Shown: piece after piece, positions 23,801-36,218 of the stretch | How the letters are laid out: every line of letters starts with the position of its first letter | Numbering within the stretch: position 1 is the first letter of the stretch | DNA from: Aquilaria yunnanensis | Taxonomy: Eukaryota > Streptophyta > Magnoliopsida > Malvales > Thymelaeaceae | Direction of reading: 5' to 3' | Length of the DNA stretch: 64,000 bases | Assembly: GCA_039654915.1 (NCBI GenBank) | Contig: CM077595.1 | Coordinates: forward strand, 51,181,501 to 51,245,500 | Notes under the pieces: model-generated | Seen by the model: only the letters and a program-made list of their open reading frames with translations | Told to the model about the DNA's origin: nothing | The model's database searches: none | Position numbers and translations under genes: made by a program

Positions 23801-26800
23801 TGAATGTTTCGATTTCCTTCCAAAGAAGTTGTGAATGTCCCCATTTCACTCCAAACAAGTTGTGAATCTACCAATTTTATTACAAGCAAGATGTAAATGT
23901 TTGCGTTTCACTCGAAACATTTGTGAATGTTTCCATTTCATTCCAAAGAAGTTGTGATTGTTTCCATTTCATTCCAAACAAGTTATGAATGTTCCAATTT
24001 GATTCAAAACAAGTTGTGAATGTTTCAATTTCATTCCAAACAAGTCATGAATGTTTCCATTTCATTCCAAACAGGTTGTGAATGTTTTCATTTCACGCCA
24101 AACAATGCGAATGTTCCAATTTCATTCCAAACAAGTTATGAATGTTTCCATTTCATTGTAAAGAACCTGTGAATGTTTCCATTTCATTCCAAGCATGTTC
24201 TGAATGTTTCCATTTCATTCCAAACAAGTTGTGAATGTTTCCACTTCATTCCAAGCAAATTTGAATGTTTCCATTTCATTCTCAACAAGTTGTGAATGTT
24301 TCTATTTCATTCCAAATATGTTGTGAATGTTCCATTTTCATTCTAAACAAGTTGTGACTGTTTCCATTTCATTCCAAACAAGTTGTGAATGCTTGCACTG
24401 CATTCCAAACAAGTTGTGAATGCTTCCACTTCATTCCAACCTAGTTATGGATGTTTCCAATTCATTCCAAACAAGTTATGAATGTTTCCACTTCATTCCA
24501 AACAAGTTGTGAATGTTTCAATTCCATTCCAAACTAGTTGTGAATGCTTCCATTTCATTCCAAACAAGTTGTGAATGTTTCCATCACATTCCAAACAGTT
24601 TGTAAATGTTTCGATTTCATTCCAAACGAGTTGTGAATGTTCCAATATCATTCGAAACAAGTTTTGAATGTTTCCATTTCATTCCAAACAAGTTTTGAAT
24701 GTTTCCATTTCATTCCAAACAAATTGTGAATGTGTCCATTTCATGCCAAACAAGTTGTGAATGTTTCCATTTCATTCCAAACAAGTTGTGAATGTGTCCA
24801 TTTCATGCCAAACAAGTTGTGAATGGTCCAATTTCATTCCAAACAAGTTGTGAATGTTTCCACTTCATTACAAAGAAGTTGTGAATGTTCCAATTTCTTT
24901 CCATACAGGTTGTGACTGTTTCGATTTCCTTCCAAACAATTTGCGAATGTTCCAAATAAGTTGTGAATGTCCCCACTTCATTCCAAAGAAGTTGTGAATG
25001 TTTCCATTTCATTCAAAACAGGTTGTGAATGTTTCAACTTCATTCCAAACAAGTTTTGAATGTTTCCACCTCATTCCAAAGAAGTTGTGAATATTTCCAT
25101 CTCGTTACAAACAAGGTGTGAATGTTTCCATATCGTTCGAAAGAAGTTGTGAATGTTTCCAATTCATTCCAAAGAAGTTGTGAATGTTTCCATTTGATTC
25201 CAAAGAAGTTGTGAATGTTTCCTTTTCATTCCAAACAAGTTTTGGATGTTCCAATTTTATTCGAAACAAGTTGTGAATGGTTCCATTTCACTGTAAACAA
25301 GTCGTGAATGTTCCATTTCATTCCAAACAAGATGTGCCTGTTTCCATTTCATTCCAAACAACTTGTCAACGTTTCCATTTCATTCCAAACAAGTTGTGAA
25401 TGTTCAATATTCATTCCAAAGAAATTGTGAATGTTTCCATTTCATTCCAAAGAAGTTGCGAATGTTTCCATTTCATTTCAAACAAGTTGTGACTGTTTCC
25501 ATTTCAATCCAAACAAGTTGTGAATGTCCGCATTTCATTCCAAATAAGTTATGAATGTTTCCATTTTGATTCCAGACAAGTTGGGAATGTTTCCACTTGA
25601 TTCCAAACAAGTTGTGAATGTTTCCACTTCATTCCAAACAAGTTGGGAATGTTTCCATTTCATTCCACACAAGTTGTGAATGTTCCAATTGCATTCCAAA
25701 CAAGTTTTGAATGTTTCCATTTCATTCCAACCAAGTTGTGAATGTTTCCATTTCATTCGAAACAAGTTGTGAATGTTTCGATTTCATTCCAAACAAGTTG
25801 TGAATTTTTCCTTTTCATTCCAAAGAAGATTTGAATGTTTCCTTTTCATTTGAAAGAAGTTGTGAATGTTTCCGTTTCATTCCAAACAAGTTGTGAATTT
25901 TTTCATTTCATTCCAAACAAGTTGTGAATGTTTATATTTCATTCCAAACAAGTTGTGAGTGTTCCAATTTCATTCCAAACAAGTTTTGAATGTTTTCCAT
26001 TTCATGCCAATTAAGTTGTTAATGTTCCAATTTCACTGCAAACAAGTTTTGAATGTTTCCACTTCAGTCCAAACAAGTTGTGAATGTTTCCACTTGATTC
26101 CAAACAAGTTGTGAATGTTTCCGTTTCATGCCGAACAAGTTGTGAATGTTCCAATTCCATTCCAAACATGTTTTGAACGTTTCCATTCCATTTAAAAGAA
26201 GTTGTGAATGTTTCCATTTCAGTCCAACCAAGTTGTGAATGTTTCCATTTCATGCCAAACAAGTTGCGAATGTTCCAATTTCATTCGAAACAAGTTGTGA
26301 ATGTTTTCACTTTATTCCAAAGAAGTTGTGAATGTTTCCACATCATTCCAAAGAAGTTGTGAATGTTTCCATTTCATTCGAAACAAGTTGTCAATGTTCC
26401 AACTTCATTCCAAACAAGTTTTAAATGTTTCAACTTCATTCCAGAAAAGTATTGAATGTTTCCATTCATTCCAAACTAGTTGTGAATGCTTCCATTTCAT
26501 TCCAAACAGGTTGTGATTGTTTCCACTTCATTCCAAACATATTCTAAATGTTTCCATTTCATTCCAAAGAAGTTTTGAATACTTGTCTTTCATTCCAAAC
26601 AAGTTGTGAATTTTTCCATTTCATTCCAAACAAGTTGTGAATGTTTCCATTTCATTCCAAACAAGTTGTGAATATTGTCACTTCATTCCAAACAAGTTGT
26701 GAATGTTTCCACTGCATTCCAAACAACTTTTGAATGTTTCCACATCATTCCATAACAAGTTATGAATGTTTCTACTTCATTCTAAACAATTTGTGAAGAT

Positions 26801-27417
26801 TGCAATTTCATTCCAAACTAGTGGTGAATGCTCCCATTTCATTCCAAACAAGTTGTGAGTGCTTCCATTTCATTCCAAACAGTTTGTGAATGTTTCCATT
26901 TCATTCCGAAAAAGTTATGAATGTTTCAATTTCATTCGAAACTAGTTGTAAATGTTTCCATTTCATTCCAAACAACTTGTGAATGTTTCCATTTTTTTCC
27001 AAACTAGTTGTGAATGTTTCCATTTCAATCCAAACAAGTTGTGAATGATTCCATTTCATTCCAAACAAGTTGTGAAAGTTTCCGTTTCATTCCAAACAAG
27101 TTGTGAATGTTTTAATTTCATTCAAAACTAGTTGGGAATAATTCCATTTCATTCCAAACAGGTTGTGAATGTTTCAATTTCTTTCCAAACTACTTGTGAA
27201 TGTTTCCATTTCATTCGAAAGAAGTTGCGAATGTTTCCATTTCACTCCAAACTATTTGTGAATGTTTCCTTTTCATTGCAAAGAAGTTGTGATTGTTTCC
27301 ATTTCATTCCAAATAAGTTGTGAATGTTCCAATTTCATTCCAAACAAGTTGTGACTGTTTCGATTTCCTTCCAAACAAGTTGTGAATGTTCCAAATAAGT
27401 TGTGAATGTCCTCATTT
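20873..27417 (+). repeat. 31-bp satellite array, block S2
   Basis: This is 6.5 kb of the same monomer in the same orientation as S1. Near its start a ~246-bp unit (about eight monomers, with the short variants CATTCCAAACTAGTGTGAATG and GAATGCCCCCATTTC) occurs twice in tandem (about 20891 and 21137). From ~24945 on it carries the truncated-monomer landmark GAATGTTCCAAATAAG (about 24945 and 27388), also seen in S3 and S4. It is interrupted at 27417 by element D. Confidence 0.97.
27413..27417 (+). repeat. Target-site duplication of D, left copy (CATTT)
   Basis: CATTT lies before the D LTR; the same CATTT is at 48530-48534. Joining the flanks gives a normal satellite monomer. Confidence 0.93.
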
Positions 27418-28437
27418 TGATGTGAACCCCGATGGTATAAAGACCATGAAACACGCCCAAGATGTGATTCAAGCTCCACAAGACATCAAAAAGACTAGGT
27501 TTTAAACCCCCACCCCTAATCAACCTGTGATTAGAAACGAGAAGTATAGAACTCCAAGAACACAAGCACACTTCTGCACCAAGGCAGTCCACAAAGAACC
27601 AAAGAGATAACCTCTCCAAAGAGAAATATTATTTCAAAAATTTTCTGTGTGTTTACATCCAGAATATGTGCCTTTATATAGGCCTAAACTAGGGTTAAAA
27701 GCTGGGCAAAATTCGCACCCTAAATCCCTTAGGAATCCTAGATACAAAGACATAGGAAATCCTAGTCAAATTAGGACTCTAATTCCTAGTTTGAACAAGT
27801 TTAATGAATGCAGCGTATGCCACTTGTCCAAAACGATTTAAAACTATTCCATAGCCTAAATAAGTTCCTAAATAATGTATCTAAATCGTATTTGAACGAA
27901 AATAAACTATAAATACAAGATTGGCCATGAAAACCCCAAAATAGTCTTCTCGGGTGGTTCCTGCTTGTGTCTTCAACTTCAAGCTGAAATTCGAACCTCA
28001 TACAGCCATGATTTCTCAAAATGTAAAACATGAAAGTTGTAGATCTCTTTCTTAGCTTCGAAACCACACTTGAATCACACAAAACGGACTTCTAAATCGA
28101 AAGATATTCCCAAAATACTGCAACTGCTTCTGAACCAGTGATAACTCGTAAATCGTGACTTTGAAGCTGAATTGGACCTCCTTCACGTGAAAACTGGGTT
28201 TGATGGTCTTCATATGATTTGTAGCTCCAGATGTTATATTTCCAATGAATCAAGAATTACTCAATTCTGATCTGTTTAGCTCAAGATATGAATTTTCTAC
28301 CAGAACATCGCCAATCTGTCAAAATCCAATCTTAAAGTGCACTAGTGAGCTCCTTAGCCTTCTTCCTTGTCAATGGTCCACTAATTATCTTCAATAGATC
28401 CTTGCCATCCTTGGTTGTGCCTTCTTTGATCATATCA
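27418..28437 (-). mobile_element. D 3' LTR
   Basis: It is 1020 bp, TGATGTGAACC... to ...GATCATATCA on the plus strand. The half distant from the polypurine tract (R/U5 side, with TATATAAA-like box at 27673-27680) matches C LTRs. The U3 side is different except for the ~110 bp that encode the CR-like tail. Its partner is 47511-48529. Confidence 0.93.
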
Positions 28438-28451
28438 GCTCCCCCCTCCTT
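28438..28451 (-). promoter_or_regulatory. Polypurine tract of D
   Basis: AAGGAGGGGGGAGC on the minus strand directly before the 3' LTR; nearly identical to that of C1 and C2. Confidence 0.85.
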
Positions 28452-29304
28452 AGAAGGATTCGTCCTCGAATCAAAACCTACATTAGAAAAGGGAGTTGAA
28501 TCAATAAAAATGAAATGATCAACACATAAGCACTTACCTTTCACATAAGCACCAATAGCATGGAATTCTTGTGTATGGAGCTTTGATCTTGTCAAAAACC
28601 TGAACCAATATCCAAATGCAATGATACCTCCAGGGTCAAAAACAAAGTTAGAAGCAATTAGCACAAAAAATCTGAAAGTTAGCACAATTTTCATTTTAAC
28701 TCAAGGCATCACTTTGATTGCCTTTGCCATCTCAAAAACATTATTCTTAAAACTAGCAAAAGTGTTGGAAGAATTTACCTTAGGAATGTCGTATGCACTC
28801 AAAACAAATGGACCTAAACTCTCAGAAGTATTATGGTTATGAAAAGCACAAGTTATGCATGTCAAGACAATAGTTTCCATAGGCCATTCAACCAAACAAG
28901 AATTGAACACAATGTGGCCTAAACTAATAGCTAAACTAGGATGCAACAATTTGACAAAAATCCTAAGTGTTTTAAATGAAACAAGATTGGAGTAGATAGG
29001 ATTAAGTGAAACCAATTCAGTAGCAAACTTATTTTTGCATGTATATGCACAACAATGCATGAAATTTGTGAATGAAATGTGACACAAAACAAAGGACTCA
29101 ACATACCTCCTTAAAAGGCTGAATTTAAAACCAGAATTTTCACTCAAAATAAACACTTTCAGGTTTGGACATAAAGCAAAAAGATCAAGACTCAAAAGTT
29201 TGTGTAATGCATGTGTCATGACAAAAAGATATTTGCTGGAAATTAAAGATTGACACACAAAAATGGGCTGAATATAAATGTGAATCAAAGAAGTATGTAA
29301 TGCA

Positions 29305-29309
29305 TGTGT
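29305..29309 (+). repeat. Target-site duplication of B2, left copy (TGTGT)
   Basis: TGTGT lies before the B2 LTR; the identical 5 bp follow at 37635-37639. Confidence 0.95.
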
Positions 29310-30725
29310 TGTTGGGTTTCGGGAGCCAAACAGCGCAGCGGAATTTAACCGAAACCCTCCAGGATCCAAGTGAAACGGGGTAAACCGGGTGTTTGAAAAT
29401 TTCATACCTAATTTTCGGTTGAGATCTCTCACTCAACTGTAGAGTCGAATCACAAAACCTGAACAGTTGACGTGTTCAGGCTCTCTATGGTATCCACACG
29501 AGCCTCTCGGGATCACCACGCTTCCACCACGTCCCGGCAGATGCGTTTCTCTTGCGCTCGCAGTGCTAGCTTGCGTCCTCCAAGGAATTGCAAGAGAAGA
29601 GTGCGGCTGTCCTTTTCGGAGGCTAGGGCAAGGAGACCTACGAATTTCTCACTTAAAAGTTGTATTTATAGTGAGACTCAACTTCCAGGCCTAATGGGTT
29701 TCAAAGCCCTAATCCAATTAGGATTTAATTTCGGGCTTAATAATGGCTCAACTCCTTGGCCCATTATTAATACGAAATTAAAGTGAAACCATAACCCAAA
29801 TAATTAGCCCATGCACTCTAATGATCCAAATAGCTCTACGTGTGCGACCCAATAGGCTCTTGCCATGTTGGCAATGATCATAAATCACATTTATAATCAT
29901 AAGCAATGAGCGGTGTCTAGCAACACATCATTGCTACCCAAGTGACAAGATTGTCGGTGAATCGACTAAACCTTTATGATCATCACCGATATATGCCATT
30001 GTCCCTTTGTCCAAGATATCAAGACTAAGCACGAGACATGGAATGTGTCACTCTCGTATAGCCCAATCTTTGGTTTCTTGATTACCGAGTAGACTAACTT
30101 AAACTGATGACATTGATATCATATATCAACTCATCGGAGCATGGCCATGCATTTTCTAAGTCTCACTCTATCAAGGGGCCCAAAGATATCACTCCCGTTA
30201 CATAGGAGGGACAAATCCCATCTTGATCACACAAATCCCTCCGCATGATATGTGACATACCCAATGACCTCCTTCAAGTTCACTCAGTTACGAGCAACAA
30301 AGGAAAGTATCAAAGTATGTGACTCACATGTAGGGAACCTTGATGATCATAGGTCGAAGGACTACATATACCATGATCACTATGAGAATCACTTATGACA
30401 CTCATATAACGATCCATGAAGTGTTCTCATGGTGGGTCGGTCCAGTACACAAGTTCTCCAACTTGTACCCATATGTAGACTACATATCTCATATTAGTCT
30501 CCACATATGCTAGTCATTATGTATTATTGCAACCCGCTCCACAATAATACTAGACTAGGGACATTTAAGAATATCATTATTCTAGGGTTACAATTATGTT
30601 TATTACGTTACGCAGAAACAAAACAACAAACAAAATTGTTGGATTAATGCCTCAATAAAATATCATGACTCAATGTGCAAAAATACAATCATCTCATGAT
30701 TGGCTTTTTGGGCACAATACTAACA
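29310..30725 (-). mobile_element. B2 3' LTR
   Basis: It is 1416 bp with TG...CA ends. In the element's direction it begins TGTTAGTATTGTGCCC; this TAG is the stop codon of the polyprotein. A TATAAATA box lies at 29663-29670 (minus strand). Confidence 0.97.
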
Positions 30726-33700
30726 ATCTCCCACTTGCACTAAAAGCCAATCATCCATGTATCTAATACCGATGGACCTAGAATGGCTATCATGCTTTTG
30801 CTGCGTAAGGGGCTTTGTCAGTGGATCAGCAATGTTGCTGTCTGTCGAAGTCCTGCATATCCTTACATCACCCCTCTCGATGATCTCCCTGATGAGATGA
30901 TAGCGTCGGAGTATGTGTTTGGATCGCTGGTGAGATCGAGGTTCCTTAGCCTGTGCGATTGCTCCATTGTTGTCACAATAGAGCTCTATCGGGTCAACAA
31001 TGCTTGGAACCACTCCAAGTTCAGTGATGAACTTCTTGATCCAAACTGCCTCCTTCGCAGCATCAGAGGCGGCAATGTACTCAGATTCTGTTGTAGAGTC
31101 AGCTACTGTCTCTTGCTTTGAACTCTTCCAGCTTACAGCACCACCACCAATACAAAACACATAACCAGATTGCGATCTAAAATCATCCTTATCGGATTGG
31201 AAGCTTGCATCGGTGTAACCCCTTACAACGAGCTCATCTTCACCTCCAAAGACCAAGAATGCATCCTTAGTCCTTCGTAAGTACTTAAGGATGTTCTTAA
31301 CAGCTGTCCAGTGACTTTCACCGGGGTTCGATTGGTACCTACTCGTCATGCTCAAAGCATATGAGACATCGGGACGAGTACATATCATGGCATACATGAT
31401 AGATCCAATTGCTGAGGCATATGGAATCTTACTCATGCGCTCTCTCTCCTCGGTTGTACTCGGACACTGAGATCTAGAAAGAGTGATACCATGTGACATG
31501 GGCAAGAATCCTTTCTTGGAATCTTGCATGCTAAACCTCTTTAGCACCTTGTCAATATATGTACTTTGACTTAGGCCAAGAAGCTTTCTAGATCTATCTC
31601 TATAGATCCTGATGCCTAACACATAGGCTGCTTCACCCAAGTCCTTCATAGAGAAACATTTCCTTAGCCAAGTCTTCACAGACTGTAGCTCAGGAATGTC
31701 ATTCCCGATGAGTAGTATGTCATCTACATACAACACCAAGAAGACAATAGCGCTCCCACTAACCTTCTTGTAGACACAAGGTTCATCTTCATTTTTGATA
31801 AAACCAAACTCTTTGATTGCACCATCAAAACGAAGATTCCAACTTCGAGAAGCTTGCTTCAGTCCATAAATGGACCTTTGCAATTTGCACACTTTATTGG
31901 CATTCCCAGGAGTGACAAAACCCTCAGGCTGTGTCATGTACACATCCTCAAGTAGCTTTCCATTTAGGAATGCAGTTTTGACATCCATTTGCCATATCTC
32001 ATAATCATAGTGTGCAGCAATAGCAAACAAAATTCGGATGGATTTAAGCATAGCAACTGGTGAAAAAGTTTCATCATAGTCAATACCATGAATTTGCTTG
32101 AAACCTTTTGCAACCAATCTTCCCTTAAAGGTAATCACATTACCATCCATGTCAGTTTTCTTCTTGAAAACCCATTTGCACCCTATAGGTTTTACCCCTT
32201 CAGGTGGGTCAACCAAAGTCCATACTTGGTTTTCATACATGGATTCCATCTCGGATTTCATGGCCATTAGCCACTTCTCAGAGTCAGGCCCCGACATAGC
32301 TTGTTGGTAGGTTGTGGGCTCATCTTGATCCATGAGCATCACATCACCGGTGTGAGTCACGAGAAATCCATATCTCTCGGGCTCACGCCGAATCCTACCA
32401 GTCCTACGTGGGCTTTGTGCTACAGGAACAGACTCTTGAACCACAACATCTTGTGGTGTCTGTTCAGGTTCCATTTCAGGTTCGATGTCTTCTTGTTGTT
32501 CTTGAATTTCTTCAAGTTCTACTTTCCTCCCACTAGTTCCTTTAGAGATAAACTCTTTCTCCAAAAAGACACCAGTTCGAGCAACAAACACTTTTTGCTC
32601 AGAGGGATTGTAGAAATAGTAACCCTTTGTTTCTTTGGGATACCCAACAAAAAGACATTTTTGAGATTTGGGCCCTAGTTTGTTAGAGGATTGACGTTTT
32701 ACATAAACATCACAGCCCCAAATCTTCATAAAAGACAAATTGGGACGCCTCCCACTCCATATCTCATATGGTGTCTTTTGAACCGATTTAGATGGAACTC
32801 GGTTTAGTGTAAAAGCGGCTGTCTCTAGAGCATGTCCCCAAAAGGAGTTTGGAAGGTCAGCTTGACTCATCATGGAGCGAACCATGTCTAACAGAGTTCG
32901 ATTTCTCCTTTCAGAAACACCATTCCATTGAGGTGTACCTGGTGGAGTGAGTTGTGATATTATACCACACTCCTTCAGATAGTCAAGGAATTCTCGATCC
33001 AAGTACTCTCCACCTCGATCTGATCGAAGCACTTTGATACTCTTCCCGAGTTGATTCTCTACTTCATTCTTGAATTCTTTGAACTTTTCAAAGGATTCTG
33101 ACTTGTGTCTCATAAGATACACATAGCCATATCTGCTGAAGTCATCAGTGAAAGTAATGAAGTATTGGAAACCTCCTCTAGCTTGTGTAGACATAGGGCC
33201 ACATACATCACTATGTATGAGTCCTAGTAAGTCATTAGCCCTTTCACTTTGCCCTGTGAATGGGGCTTTGGTCATCTTGCCCAACAAACATGACTCACAT
33301 GTCTCATATGATTCAAAATCAAATGAGTCCAAGAGTCCATCCTTATGGAGCTTGGATATGCGGGTCTCATTTATATGGCCCAAGCGACAGTGCCAGAGAT
33401 AGGTCAAGTTTGAATCATTTAATCTGACCTTCTTGGTATTCACATTATAGATTGGATCTTCAAGGTCTAGAACATACAACCCATTGCTAAGTTGAGCACT
33501 ACCATAAAAGATTTCATTCAAATAAATAGAACAACATTTGTCCTTTATTATAAATGAAAAACCTTTCTTGTCCAAACAAGAAACAGAAATCAAATTTCTA
33601 CTAATAGTAGGCACAAAGTAGCAGTTGTCTAATTCTAAAACTAATCCACTAGGTAAAGTGAGAACATAAGTCCCTACGGCTAAGGCAGCAACCCTTGCTC

Positions 33701-34691
33701 CATTTCCAACACGTAGGTCCACTTCACCTCGGGCCAATCTTCTACTTCTACTTAGATCCTGCACATTTGCACAAATGTGAGATCCACATCCAGTATCCAA
33801 TACCCAAGATGAGGAAGTAGAAAAGTTAGCCTCTATAACAAAAATACCTGAAGTGGAAGTCTTACTTCCCTTTTCCTTAGCAAGTTCTTCAAGATAGAGC
33901 TTGCAGTTGCGCTTCCAGTGTCCAAGTTGCTTACAATGGAAGCACTCCCCTTCCTTTGCCACACCACCCTTTGGTTTCAGTGCAGCTGAAGAAGAACTAG
34001 CATTGGACTTTCCATTAGCTTTATCCTTCTTCTTGTTGGCTTTTCCCTTTCCCTTGCCCTTTTGAACCATCAAAATGGGCTTAGCCTTCTTAAGGTTTTG
34101 CTCAGCAGTTCTCAACATGTTGAGCAATTCAGGAAGGGACTTGTCTAGGTCGTTCATGTTATAGTTCATGACGAACTGACTGTAGCTTTCAGGCAACGAT
34201 TGCAAGACTACATCGATAGCCAACTCTTTTTGAAGAGCAAATCCCAAATTCTCAAGATTCTCAATGTACCCAATCATCTTGAGCACATGAGGACCCACGG
34301 GACTTCCCTCAGACATCTTGCACTGAAACAATGCCTTAGAGGTCTCAAACCTCTCATGCCTAGCTTGCTCTTGGAAAAGCATTTTGAGATGTTCGATCAT
34401 ATCGAACGCCCCCATGTTCTCATGTTGCTTCTGAAGCTCAGATTCCATGGTAATAAGCATGAGGCATGCAACATCCAAAGCATCATCAGAATGCCTCTTG
34501 TGAGCATCCCTTTCAGCTCTTGGAGCAGTGGCAGCAGGCTCATTCGGAATGGGCTGCTCTAGGACATATGCCTTTCTCTCTTGTTTGAGGACTATCCTCA
34601 AGTTTCGGTACCATTTGAGAAAGTTGGTCCCATTCAGTTTTTCCTTCTCAAGGATCGATCGCAATGAAAGTGTCGATGTGTTTTGTGCCAT
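30720..34691 (-). CDS. B2 Gag-Pol polyprotein, Ty1/copia, intact
   Basis: This 1323-residue single frame encodes all copia functions. Domains in order: Gag (1-230); CCHC knuckle C250-C253-H258-C263; aspartic protease DTG at 299-301; pre-integrase zinc region (H434, H439, C465, C468); integrase core D495, D558, E594 with 35 residues between the last two; Ty1-type RT (~838-1075) with YVDD at 988-991; RNase H with D1161, the TESEY motif at ~1201 and D1240; ADPLTKPL near the end. The last codons read through the polypurine tract and end at a TAG formed by the first bases of the 3' LTR. The start is the first ATG after the leader, shared with B1. No stop, frameshift or missing catalytic residue was seen. 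Confidence 0.97.
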   Translation of the reverse strand: MAQNTSTLSLRSILEKEKLNGTNFLKWYRNLRIVLKQERKAYVLEQPIPNEPAATAPRAERDAHKRHSDDALDVACLMLITMESELQKQHENMGAFDMIEHLKMLFQEQARHERFETSKALFQCKMSEGSPVGPHVLKMIGYIENLENLGFALQKELAIDVVLQSLPESYSQFVMNYNMNDLDKSLPELLNMLRTAEQNLKKAKPILMVQKGKGKGKANKKKDKANGKSNASSSSAALKPKGGVAKEGECFHCKQLGHWKRNCKLYLEELAKEKGSKTSTSGIFVIEANFSTSSSWVLDTGCGSHICANVQDLSRSRRLARGEVDLRVGNGARVAALAVGTYVLTLPSGLVLELDNCYFVPTISRNLISVSCLDKKGFSFIIKDKCCSIYLNEIFYGSAQLSNGLYVLDLEDPIYNVNTKKVRLNDSNLTYLWHCRLGHINETRISKLHKDGLLDSFDFESYETCESCLLGKMTKAPFTGQSERANDLLGLIHSDVCGPMSTQARGGFQYFITFTDDFSRYGYVYLMRHKSESFEKFKEFKNEVENQLGKSIKVLRSDRGGEYLDREFLDYLKECGIISQLTPPGTPQWNGVSERRNRTLLDMVRSMMSQADLPNSFWGHALETAAFTLNRVPSKSVQKTPYEIWSGRRPNLSFMKIWGCDVYVKRQSSNKLGPKSQKCLFVGYPKETKGYYFYNPSEQKVFVARTGVFLEKEFISKGTSGRKVELEEIQEQQEDIEPEMEPEQTPQDVVVQESVPVAQSPRRTGRIRREPERYGFLVTHTGDVMLMDQDEPTTYQQAMSGPDSEKWLMAMKSEMESMYENQVWTLVDPPEGVKPIGCKWVFKKKTDMDGNVITFKGRLVAKGFKQIHGIDYDETFSPVAMLKSIRILFAIAAHYDYEIWQMDVKTAFLNGKLLEDVYMTQPEGFVTPGNANKVCKLQRSIYGLKQASRSWNLRFDGAIKEFGFIKNEDEPCVYKKVSGSAIVFLVLYVDDILLIGNDIPELQSVKTWLRKCFSMKDLGEAAYVLGIRIYRDRSRKLLGLSQSTYIDKVLKRFSMQDSKKGFLPMSHGITLSRSQCPSTTEERERMSKIPYASAIGSIMYAMICTRPDVSYALSMTSRYQSNPGESHWTAVKNILKYLRRTKDAFLVFGGEDELVVRGYTDASFQSDKDDFRSQSGYVFCIGGGAVSWKSSKQETVADSTTESEYIAASDAAKEAVWIKKFITELGVVPSIVDPIELYCDNNGAIAQAKEPRSHQRSKHILRRYHLIREIIERGDVRICRTSTDSNIADPLTKPLTQQKHDSHSRSIGIRYMDDWLLVQVGDC
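30726..30736 (-). promoter_or_regulatory. Polypurine tract of B2
   Basis: AAGTGGGAGAT on the minus strand, adjoining the LTR start TGTTAG. It is translated as the end of the polyprotein. Confidence 0.85.
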
Positions 34692-36204
34692 GGTTATCTA
34701 CAACAGTAAATATGCAGTGTAAGAGTCATGTATTTTAATTCATTTAATAAGGACTTTTATTAAATGATACTCCCACTATTTTCCTCAAAATAATAACCCT
34801 CGATATTATTTCGGAACACCTCGGCGCTAAGGTATTCTAGTGGGCCAAGATCCATATTTGACCACAACCTGAGTCAGCTTTGGCTTTTCTCTCAAGTTAC
34901 AGCTATTTAGGTAGGCAACTCATTGCCAATTGCATCTTATGCAACTCTTGGATAGTTGGGTGAACAACACTTGTCCAAGCTCATCTCATGAACTTAAGCC
35001 CAACTCTATGCCTCTAAGTCCCTAATCCTATTAGGATGACTTAGTTAAGTCGAACCCAAAGTTAGCAGTTTGGATATCACTATTATCCCATCGCGCCTTA
35101 CCAAGATGAACATAGGTACTTTGCTTTGGCAAACCCACCTAATGTTGATCAAAGTCTTGACGAGTGCCAACATTTGGAAGGCATCACATTTAATGACTTA
35201 ATATTTGTTTGAGGGATTTTATCTTTTGATCTCACCAATTTGTTATCTCCGGTTGTTTTATACATGCATCACATACAAATATAAAACATGCATCTCATGC
35301 TTACAAGAAATAAACGTGACATGGTTATAGCCCAAACTATGCGATATTCTCAAGCCAATGAGAATATCATAAAAGCCTAAGAAAAGAAAAGAGTCTTCAC
35401 AAGCTCCTTCTCCTCCTTTCTTGGCTGCCTTTTTGTTGTCACCTCCTTGGACATACCACCTTGGACGATCCCATAATGCACCATTACATCAATAATAGAA
35501 ACCTCGAGTTACATTCGAGGGGAGTAAGGTGAGAAGAGAATGTACAATGAGAGTGATAAGAAAAGGCACGACTCGCAGGCCGTATTTACAAGTACAACCA
35601 ATCAAGGGCTATAACCATGCACCATGCTTCAAACACTAATCAGCATATCATGTCAAATCTCATTCAACAAAGATGCATGCCAATTTTCGCGTGTTGATTA
35701 ACCAGTTTTTATTTATGTGGCGCTTCGCATACGGCGGTCCCGCTGGCCGGTCAGCGGGCGGTGGTTCCGCTGACCGGTCAGCGGACGGGGTCAAGGGGAG
35801 CCGCCCTTGCGGGGGGCGTGGGGGGCAGCGCCCCCCGGCGCAAAAAATTGTCTTACAATTGCTTAGCCCGAAATCTTCTATTTCGAGAAAGTAGGCACCC
35901 GAGACTCCTCCATTCGAGCCACCAAAAATACCTTACTTTCGGTGCCCGAACAGGCCGAATCCGAACAAACCTAGGGTTTTTGCAACTATTGCAAGAATCC
36001 TAATCCATATAGGTATCTCATACCTATCAATTTCGGGTTAATCTCATTAACCAATTTGTGTTGTTTCTTCATATATCTCATATGTTCATTACGAATTCCG
36101 GTTTCATGCATCATGAATCAATCTAATTAATCATGGCCGAAAACCAATCGAAGACATAGCATCATGCGATTCAACACTCAATCCCGATTTAGGGTTTCAC
36201 CAGT
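34692..36204 (-). other. B2 untranslated leader
   Basis: This ~1.5 kb lies between primer-binding site and gag ATG. It is mostly AT-rich without a credible gene, apart from a compact GC-rich island at ~35717-35845. It is homologous to the B1 leader. Confidence 0.8.
35717..35845 (-). promoter_or_regulatory. GC-rich structured island in B2 leader
   Basis: It contains a perfect 18-bp palindrome CCGCTGACCGGTCAGCGG (35767-35784), a nearby partial copy (GCTGGCCGGTCAGCGGG), and a hairpin with a six-to-seven-base G/C stem (35820-35836: GGGGGG, loop CAGCG, CCCCCC). The sharp composition contrast and self-complementarity suggest a structured leader element, for example for RNA dimerisation or packaging (inference). 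The B1 copy is partly degraded. Confidence 0.5.
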
Positions 36205-36217
36205 AGCTCTGATACCA
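36205..36217 (-). promoter_or_regulatory. Primer-binding site of B2
   Basis: TGGTATCAGAGCT on the minus strand, one base after the 5' LTR; matches initiator methionine tRNA. Confidence 0.92.
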
Positions 36218-36218
36218 C

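Larger units (their letters stand above)
28332..29309 (-). pseudogene. D chimeric ORF, 3' portion (unknown region + CR-like tail)
   Basis: The frame continues in phase from the 37640-39043 portion once B2 and one TSD copy are set aside. It encodes about 280 codons of unrecognised protein rich in Phe, Leu, Ser, His and Cys with several hydrophobic stretches (e.g. LLRRYVESFVLCHISF). It then crosses the polypurine tract into the LTR-encoded tail [15 protein letters not shown] and stops at 28332. The only interruption is one TGA at 28701-28703. The upstream half of this stretch has no counterpart in C1 or C2. The function is not known; it could be an accessory domain, captured host sequence or a fortuitously open spacer. 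Confidence 0.6.
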
